A DNA stretch of 11,404 nt from Bacteroidia bacterium (GTDB taxonomy: Bacteria > Bacteroidota > Bacteroidia > Bacteroidales > VadinHA17): assembly GCA_026391515.1 (NCBI GenBank), contig JAPLEC010000443.1, forward strand, positions 1 through 11,404, given 5' to 3'. Positions 6,636 to 11,404 of the stretch are shown piece by piece; position 1 is the first letter of the stretch; every line of letters starts with the position of its first letter. The translations under genes and the position numbers were made by a program. Below the pieces are notes generated by a model. It made no database searches. It saw nothing but the letters and a program-made list of their open reading frames with translations, and was not told where the DNA came from.

Positions 6636-8111
6636 GTGAACGAAGTCAGGACATTAGCAAAGCAAACCATAGTTTATGGCTTTGGTACAATTATTCCAAG
6701 ATTTTTAAATTATGGCATTCTTACGTTTTTCTATACAAATATTTTTGGAAAGGCTGAATATGGAGTTGTAACAGAGATTTATGCCTGGATGGTGCTGCTG
6801 CTTGTTGTCCTTACATACGGCATGGAAACCGGATTCTTCAGATTTGCACAGAAAAAGGAAAATTACGAAAAAGTCTATAGCACAGCATTAATAAGCCTTC
6901 TGCTGACCTCTTCATTGTTTGTAATTCTGGTAAATATCTTCATTGGACCGGTATCTGCAGTTCTTAATTACAGGAATAATCACGATTATATAAGAATGTT
7001 TGCGGCAATTTTGGCAATTGATGCTTTCTGCGCGATTCCCTTTGCACGGCTCAGACAGGAAAACAAAGCAGTTATTTTCAGCATAATTAAGATTGCAAAC
7101 GTGATTATAACAATTGCAGCAGTTCTGTTCCTCCTGCTACTTGCTCCTCACATTTATGAAAAGAGCCACGGATGGTTCAGAACTGTTTATAATCCGAATT
7201 ACCGTGTCGGATACGTATTTGTGGCAAATCTGATCGGCAGCGCTTCCACTCTGATTATGCTGTTGCCTTTTATAGTTAAGATTAAGCCTATTTTTGACAA
7301 AGCAATCTGGCAAAGGATAATAATCTATTCTTTTCCTCTTCTAATTGCCGGTCTTAGCGGATCTATTAATGATACTCTTGACAAGGTTATTATGAGAAGA
7401 ATGATTGGTGAAGAAACAGGACTGGCAACTGTAGGAGAATATGGTGCCGGCTATAAGCTTGCTGTATTAATGGCCCTGTTTATCCAAATGTTCAGATTTG
7501 CAGCCGAACCATTCTTTTTTGAAAAAGCAAAACATGAAAACGCAAAGGAAACCTATGCATTTGTAATGAAATATTTTGTAATTGTTATGCTGATAATTTA
7601 TCTGGGGATTAATTTATATCTGTCAGGAATTCAATTTATAATCGGGAAAAATTTCAGAGACGCAATAGTGGTTGTCCCGATCGTTAGCATGGGTTATTTA
7701 CTGTATGGAGTTTATATTAATCACAGCATCTGGTACAAGCTTAACGACCTTACAAGATTCGGAATATACATAACATTAGTTGGGGCAATAATTACTGCCT
7801 TAATTAATATCTTGCTTATACCGGCATATGGTTATATGGCATCTGCCTGGGCACATGTTGCATCATATGGAACCATGATAATTATGTCTTTTATTTTTGC
7901 TGAAAAGCGTTATAAGATTGAATATAAAATGATTAAACTGGTTCCTTATTTTATTGTAGCAATAGGAATGGTCGTTTTCAGCCAGCTGTATCACTATAAA
8001 AATCTAGTATATGAGCTTTTGATAAATTCAGTTTTGATAATTTCTTTCATTGCATTCGCTCAGGGAAAAGATAAAATTTTGCAGGTATTCTTTCGAAAAA
8101 CAGATAAATGA
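6636..8111 (+). CDS. Polysaccharide/lipid-linked sugar flippase (MOP superfamily, Wzx-like)
   Basis: This 491-residue inner-membrane protein has roughly 12-14 hydrophobic segments, for example about 49-65, 86-110, 150-172, 193-215, 227-242, 310-330, 341-360, 375-395, 400-420 and 435-450. It resembles the Bacteroidota family annotated as lipopolysaccharide or polysaccharide biosynthesis proteins, which flip undecaprenyl-linked glycans across the inner membrane. The N-terminal NEVRTLAKQTIVYG and central GEYGAGYKLAVLMALFIQMF segments are characteristic. The specific substrate cannot be read from sequence. The only plausible start is GTG at 6636, because an in-frame stop lies at 6618-6620 and no ATG intervenes; AAAGG abuts the start codon directly. 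It overlaps dut by ATGA and heads an operon of envelope genes, with a likely promoter at 6524-6531. Confidence 0.9.
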   Translation: MNEVRTLAKQTIVYGFGTIIPRFLNYGILTFFYTNIFGKAEYGVVTEIYAWMVLLLVVLTYGMETGFFRFAQKKENYEKVYSTALISLLLTSSLFVILVNIFIGPVSAVLNYRNNHDYIRMFAAILAIDAFCAIPFARLRQENKAVIFSIIKIANVIITIAAVLFLLLLAPHIYEKSHGWFRTVYNPNYRVGYVFVANLIGSASTLIMLLPFIVKIKPIFDKAIWQRIIIYSFPLLIAGLSGSINDTLDKVIMRRMIGEETGLATVGEYGAGYKLAVLMALFIQMFRFAAEPFFFEKAKHENAKETYAFVMKYFVIVMLIIYLGINLYLSGIQFIIGKNFRDAIVVVPIVSMGYLLYGVYINHSIWYKLNDLTRFGIYITLVGAIITALINILLIPAYGYMASAWAHVASYGTMIIMSFIFAEKRYKIEYKMIKLVPYFIVAIGMVVFSQLYHYKNLVYELLINSVLIISFIAFAQGKDKILQVFFRKTDK

Positions 8112-8401
8112 AAATAAAGATAGTTAACAAATCAAAGCATAAATTGCCGGAATATTCAACTGAAAAGTCCGCAGGAATGGATTTAAGGGCAAATATTGAC
8201 CAGGATGTAATTTTAAAGCCATTGCAAAGAGCATTGATTCCAACAGGTATTTTTGTTGAAATGCCAGAAGGATATGAAGCCCAGATAAGACCCCGAAGCG
8301 GGCTGGCAATAAATAAGGGAATTACAGTATTAAACTCACCCGGGACAATAGATGCTGACTACAGAGGAAATGAAGGTTTTGGACATACAGGAAAAAAGTA
8401 A
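8108..8401 (+). CDS. dut: dUTPase (Dut) with an internal in-frame deletion
   Basis: Trimeric dUTPases cleave dUTP to dUMP and pyrophosphate, keeping uracil out of DNA and supplying dTMP synthesis. Here only 97 residues remain, against about 144 in the family. Motif 1 SAGMDLRA (21-28), motif 2 RPRSGLA (61-67) and motif 3 GTIDADYRG (79-87) are intact. Motif 3 then runs directly into motif 5, NEGFGHTG (88-95), so motif 4 (usually G-[DE]-R-I-x-Q) and the last core strands, about 47 residues, are missing. The join is at AGAGGA (8363-8368), encoding Arg-Gly, which both flanking motifs normally contain. The reading frame is kept. The product is unlikely to fold into an active trimer. The start overlaps the flippase stop (ATGA), and the TPR gene begins 2 bases after the stop. 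It could be a true variant, a decaying gene or an assembly error. Confidence 0.9.
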   Translation: MKIKIVNKSKHKLPEYSTEKSAGMDLRANIDQDVILKPLQRALIPTGIFVEMPEGYEAQIRPRSGLAINKGITVLNSPGTIDADYRGNEGFGHTGKK

Positions 8402-8403
8402 TT

Positions 8404-10134
8404 ATGAAAAAAACATTAAAATTATTAATAATAGCCTTTTTAATAAGTATTGCAATCTGTTCCTGCGGGAAAAGAATTGTTCCTGCAGATGTTTCAGGAG
8501 GCAAAATAAAACCTTATGATTCAGTTACTTTCGATTATATTTTTGTTGAAGCAATTAAGCAAAAGCTGATAGGAAACGGAGGAGATGCACTTAAGCTGCT
8601 GGAACAATGCATAAAGATTAACCCTGAAAGCGATGCTGTATATTTTCAAATGGCACAAATAGTTATCGCTTTTGGCGATAATAATAATGGTAAGAAATAT
8701 GCTTTGAAGGCATTATCTCTTAATAAAAACAATTTCTGGTATTTAATGATGCTGGCAGGAACATATTATCAGGAAAATAATCTCGACAGCGCAATTATAT
8801 TTTATGAAAAAGCAGTCCAAAGCTTTCCGGAAAAGGAAGATCTACAGTTAACCCTGGGAAATCTTTATTCCGAAAACAAAAAATATGATAAGGCAAATTT
8901 AATTTTTGAGAATTTAGATAAAAAATACGGAATAAACAGCTCTTCAACCGTAGCTGCCATTAAGAACCTCATGTATGCCGGTAAATTTGATGAAGCTCTT
9001 AAAAAAGCTGAATTATTAGTACAGGAGTACCAGGAAGAGATATTATACAAAGGACTTATTGCTGAAATTTACAGAGGAAAAGGAGAACCGGATAAAGCAA
9101 TGGAGGTCTATAATCAATTGTTAAATAAAAGTCCTGAAAATGCACAGACACAGCTTTCATTGTGCGACTTTTTTATAGAAGAAAAGAAATATGATGATTT
9201 AATTCTTTTGCTCAATACTGTGATTATAAATTCAAGAATAGGCAGGGAGGATAAAATAACATTATTTGCAAGATTAATAGAATCACCTGAAATTGTTAAA
9301 AGCAAGGGAGATAAATTACTGGTCTCAATTATGGTCCTTGAGGCAGCATACGGTAATGACGATATAGTATTGCTTCTAAGGCCTGAGTTACTTATTGCAC
9401 AGGGAAAGCTATATGAAGCTGAAAAAAGACTTGAAGAAATAATTCTCATCCGGCCGGACAACTATTATGCATGGGAAAAATTGTTACTTGTTTATCTTGA
9501 ACTGAAGAATTATAAAAATTTACAGTTGAAGGGAGAAGAATGTGCAACTATATTTAACAGATCATTTCTTGTAAAATTATTGTATGCGACAGCAGCTAAT
9601 GAAAATAAGAATTATGATATTGCACTTGAAGAACTGAGGAAAGCAAATATTTTAGCGGGAGACAATAAAGAATTATTATTGCAGGTTCTTTCGTTAAAAG
9701 CCGATGTTTATTACAGGATGAACGATTATGAAAATGCCTTTAAAACTTTTGATGAAGCAATTAAAAATAATAACGAAGACCTTACTATTCTGAACAATTA
9801 CGCATATTACCTTGCAGAACGGAACCTGAGATTAAAAGAAGCTGAAAATATGGCAAAAAAAGTTATTGAAAAAGAAGGAACAAATAATACTTTCCTTGAT
9901 ACTTATGGTTGGGTTCTGTATAAAAGAGGAAAATTAAAGGAAGCGGCAAAAATAATGGAAACCATTATTAAAAGCGGAGAGAAAGATGCTGAATATTATG
10001 AGCATTATGGATATATTATGAAGAAAAGAAAAAAATGTGATGAAGCCGTTTCAAATTTTAACGAAGCGTATAAACTGGACAGTACAAAGACATACTTATT
10101 AAAAGATATAGAAAATTGTCAAGGATCACATTGA
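8404..10134 (+). CDS. TPR-repeat lipoprotein
   Basis: This 576-residue protein starts with a lipoprotein signal (1-20, lipobox I-C-S-C21), so it should be lipidated at C21 and sit in the envelope. The rest is a long helical array of tetratricopeptide repeats. Clear examples are near residues 59-160 (INPESDAVYFQMAQIVIAFG and the two that follow), about 200-260 (GKGEPDKAMEVYNQLLNKSP) and about 390-570 (NDYENAFKTFDEAIKNN, then LDTYGWVLYKRGKLKEAAK and AEYYEHYGYIMKKRKKCDEA). TPRs build protein-binding scaffolds; no catalytic motif is visible. The gene lies 2 bases after dut and overlaps the DUF4292 gene by 19 bases, and the neighbours suggest a part in envelope assembly. The partner is unknown. 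Confidence 0.9.
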   Translation: MKKTLKLLIIAFLISIAICSCGKRIVPADVSGGKIKPYDSVTFDYIFVEAIKQKLIGNGGDALKLLEQCIKINPESDAVYFQMAQIVIAFGDNNNGKKYALKALSLNKNNFWYLMMLAGTYYQENNLDSAIIFYEKAVQSFPEKEDLQLTLGNLYSENKKYDKANLIFENLDKKYGINSSSTVAAIKNLMYAGKFDEALKKAELLVQEYQEEILYKGLIAEIYRGKGEPDKAMEVYNQLLNKSPENAQTQLSLCDFFIEEKKYDDLILLLNTVIINSRIGREDKITLFARLIESPEIVKSKGDKLLVSIMVLEAAYGNDDIVLLLRPELLIAQGKLYEAEKRLEEIILIRPDNYYAWEKLLLVYLELKNYKNLQLKGEECATIFNRSFLVKLLYATAANENKNYDIALEELRKANILAGDNKELLLQVLSLKADVYYRMNDYENAFKTFDEAIKNNNEDLTILNNYAYYLAERNLRLKEAENMAKKVIEKEGTNNTFLDTYGWVLYKRGKLKEAAKIMETIIKSGEKDAEYYEHYGYIMKKRKKCDEAVSNFNEAYKLDSTKTYLLKDIENCQGSH

Positions 10135-10868
10135 TTTTAGTTTTAATGGTTACCATTTATGGCTGCTCTGCTGTAAAAAAGGAGGAAAAATCCAGAATTA
10201 CTGCAGAGATAAGCAATATTGTATCATTAACCGACGTGAAAGCATCAAATATTTCAAATAATGATTTTTTCATTACAAAAGCTGAAATTGAAATTTTGAA
10301 CAACGGAGAAAGACAAAAATTTATAGCCAGTTTTAAATTTAAGAATCCGGGAATATATCTTATAAGCTTAAGAAATAATGCAGGAATCGAAGGAGCAAGA
10401 ATATATATTTCAAAAGACACAATTTTAATTAATGACAGAATAAACAAAAAGTTGTACTGTGGATCAGGCAGATATATTAGGAGTAAATATGGAATAAATA
10501 CAAGCACAATACCGGTTATAATAGGAGATTTTATTGATGAAGAGGAAAAGAAAATAACGGAATTTAAATGTAGCAACAACAAAAGTGAAATTTCAGAAAT
10601 AACTGAAGAAAAAGAAATAAAATATATAATTGACTGCAGAGAAGGAAAAATTAGCGAAACGAAAATAATTCACGGAACAGAAGGTATTGTTCTGGTGTTT
10701 TCAAAGTTTATAAATAATAATAGAAAGCATTATCCGCAAAGTATTAAAATAGAAGACTCTAGGAAGGAATCAGAAATAAATATTAAAATTCGAAAAATAG
10801 AATTTAATCCAATAGAAAAAGTTGTTTTCATTCCAGGAAAAGAATATGAAAAAGTTGTTTTGAAATGA
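10116..10868 (+). CDS. DUF4292 family lipoprotein
   Basis: This 250-residue protein matches the Bacteroidota DUF4292 pattern: an N-terminal strand-rich domain with an isoleucine-rich GIYLISLRN segment (79-87), GIEGARIYISKDTILINDRINKKLY (about 90-114) and a downstream IIGDF. The start is TTG at 10116, inside the TPR gene. It gives the signal MSRITLILVLMVTIYG and lipobox I-Y-G-C17; the next ATG, at 10146, would leave only six residues before the cysteine, too few for export. Tyrosine at -2 of the lipobox is uncommon but tolerable. The product is predicted to be a membrane-anchored lipoprotein. I recall DUF4292 being grouped with the LolA/LolB-like fold, which would fit binding of lipoproteins or lipids, but this is inference. 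It overlaps the TPR gene by 19 bases and the EnvC-like gene by ATGA. Confidence 0.85.
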   Translation: MSRITLILVLMVTIYGCSAVKKEEKSRITAEISNIVSLTDVKASNISNNDFFITKAEIEILNNGERQKFIASFKFKNPGIYLISLRNNAGIEGARIYISKDTILINDRINKKLYCGSGRYIRSKYGINTSTIPVIIGDFIDEEEKKITEFKCSNNKSEISEITEEKEIKYIIDCREGKISETKIIHGTEGIVLVFSKFINNNRKHYPQSIKIEDSRKESEINIKIRKIEFNPIEKVVFIPGKEYEKVVLK

Positions 10869-11404
10869 GATTTTTAAAAATTATATGCATTTTATTTTTA
10901 TGTATTTGCCAAACTCTTTCGGGCCAGACGAGAACAGAGCTTGAAGCGCAAAGAAAAAGAACATTGGAAGAAATTGCATATGTGGATAATCTGCTTTCAA
11001 ATACTGTTAAAGAAAAGAGTGCCAGCATGAATGCTTTGAAGATTTTAGGCAATAAGCTTAATTTAAGAGAAGTTGTAATAAAAGGAATGGGTGTTGAAAT
11101 TGAACTTTTAAATGAAAGAATTGAACTAAACAGAGTTGCTATAGAAATGATGGAAAGTGACCTGGTATTATTAAAAAATGATTATTCAAGAAATATTGTT
11201 AATTCTTATAAGGCAGATAAAATTAACCCTGAAATAATATATATTTTATCAGCAAAAGATTTTAATCAGGGATACAAACGACTAAAATATCTTCAGCAGG
11301 TAACAAAATACAGAAGGAATGAATCTCAGTTAATTGGAGAATTAAAAGAAAGAATTGAAGAGACTAAAAGAGGACTGGAATTTGACTTATTAAATATATC
11401 CGAT
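10865..11404 (+). CDS. EnvC-like murein hydrolase activator, 5' part (cut by window edge)
   Basis: The first 180 codons are present and the frame runs off the window. Residues 1-20 form a signal peptide ending LSG before Gln, so the protein is exported. The remainder is a long charged alpha-helical coiled coil (about 22-180). The segment SAKDFNQGYKRLKYLQQ, close to the end of the visible part, is typical of Bacteroidota EnvC/peptidase M23 proteins. Full-length members carry a C-terminal LytM/M23 domain, active or degenerate, that cleaves peptidoglycan or activates amidases during division; that domain would lie outside the window. The ATG overlaps the DUF4292 stop (ATGA), suggesting translational coupling. 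Confidence 0.88.
   Translation, partial: MRFLKIICILFLCICQTLSGQTRTELEAQRKRTLEEIAYVDNLLSNTVKEKSASMNALKILGNKLNLREVVIKGMGVEIELLNERIELNRVAIEMMESDLVLLKNDYSRNIVNSYKADKINPEIIYILSAKDFNQGYKRLKYLQQVTKYRRNESQLIGELKERIEETKRGLEFDLLNISD

Noticed and set aside
8322..8504. Antisense open frame across the dut/TPR junction, considered as the cause of the dut shortening
   Set aside because: It has no conserved content, and the junction is explained more simply by the AGAGGA microhomology.
9114..9461. 115-codon antisense open frame inside the TPR gene
   Set aside because: Hydrophobic shadow of an AT-rich TPR coding region, with no family resemblance or start context.

Overview
The window looks like core chromosome of an AT-rich member of the Bacteroidota. 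Four things point there: promoter boxes of the TAnnTTTG type, weak or absent Shine-Dalgarno signals with very tight gene packing, Bacteroidota-style proteins (a PheS with a CxxC zinc knuckle, DUF4292, signal peptides ending in Ser-Gln, several lipoproteins), and the order flippase - dut - TPR lipoprotein - DUF4292 - EnvC-like protein, which I recall as recurrent in that phylum. No phage, transposon, tRNA, rRNA or CRISPR array is visible.

Left block, plus strand (232-3780): nadA (quinolinate synthase), a secreted protein built of MORN/YwqK-like repeats, and ruvB (Holliday-junction motor) follow one another with gaps of 3 and 12 bases, so they are probably one transcript. The 231 bases before nadA are very AT-rich and hold no gene. 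Middle block, minus strand (6471 down to 3818): a lipoprotein cyclophilin-type peptidylprolyl isomerase, then pheS, then a Crp/Fnr-family regulator that probably also has its own promoter. The block converges on ruvB, and a long hairpin lies between the two.

Right block, plus strand (6636 to the window edge): a MOP-superfamily polysaccharide flippase, dut, a TPR lipoprotein, a DUF4292 lipoprotein and the start of an EnvC-like murein hydrolase activator. These are joined by ATGA overlaps (twice), a 2-base gap and a 19-base overlap, which suggests translational coupling. Apart from dut, the products all belong to the cell envelope. The flippase and isomerase genes diverge from two promoter boxes only 2 bases apart, and the flippase leader contains a clear hairpin just before an unusual GTG start.

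The strongest anomaly is dut. It has lost about 47 internal codons, including motif 4, exactly between two Arg-Gly codon pairs, yet it stays in frame and keeps motif 5. I see no convincing new multi-gene system. The other points of interest are a regulator with two CxxC pairs positioned for a metal cluster or redox switch, the repeat protein, and the regulatory architecture.
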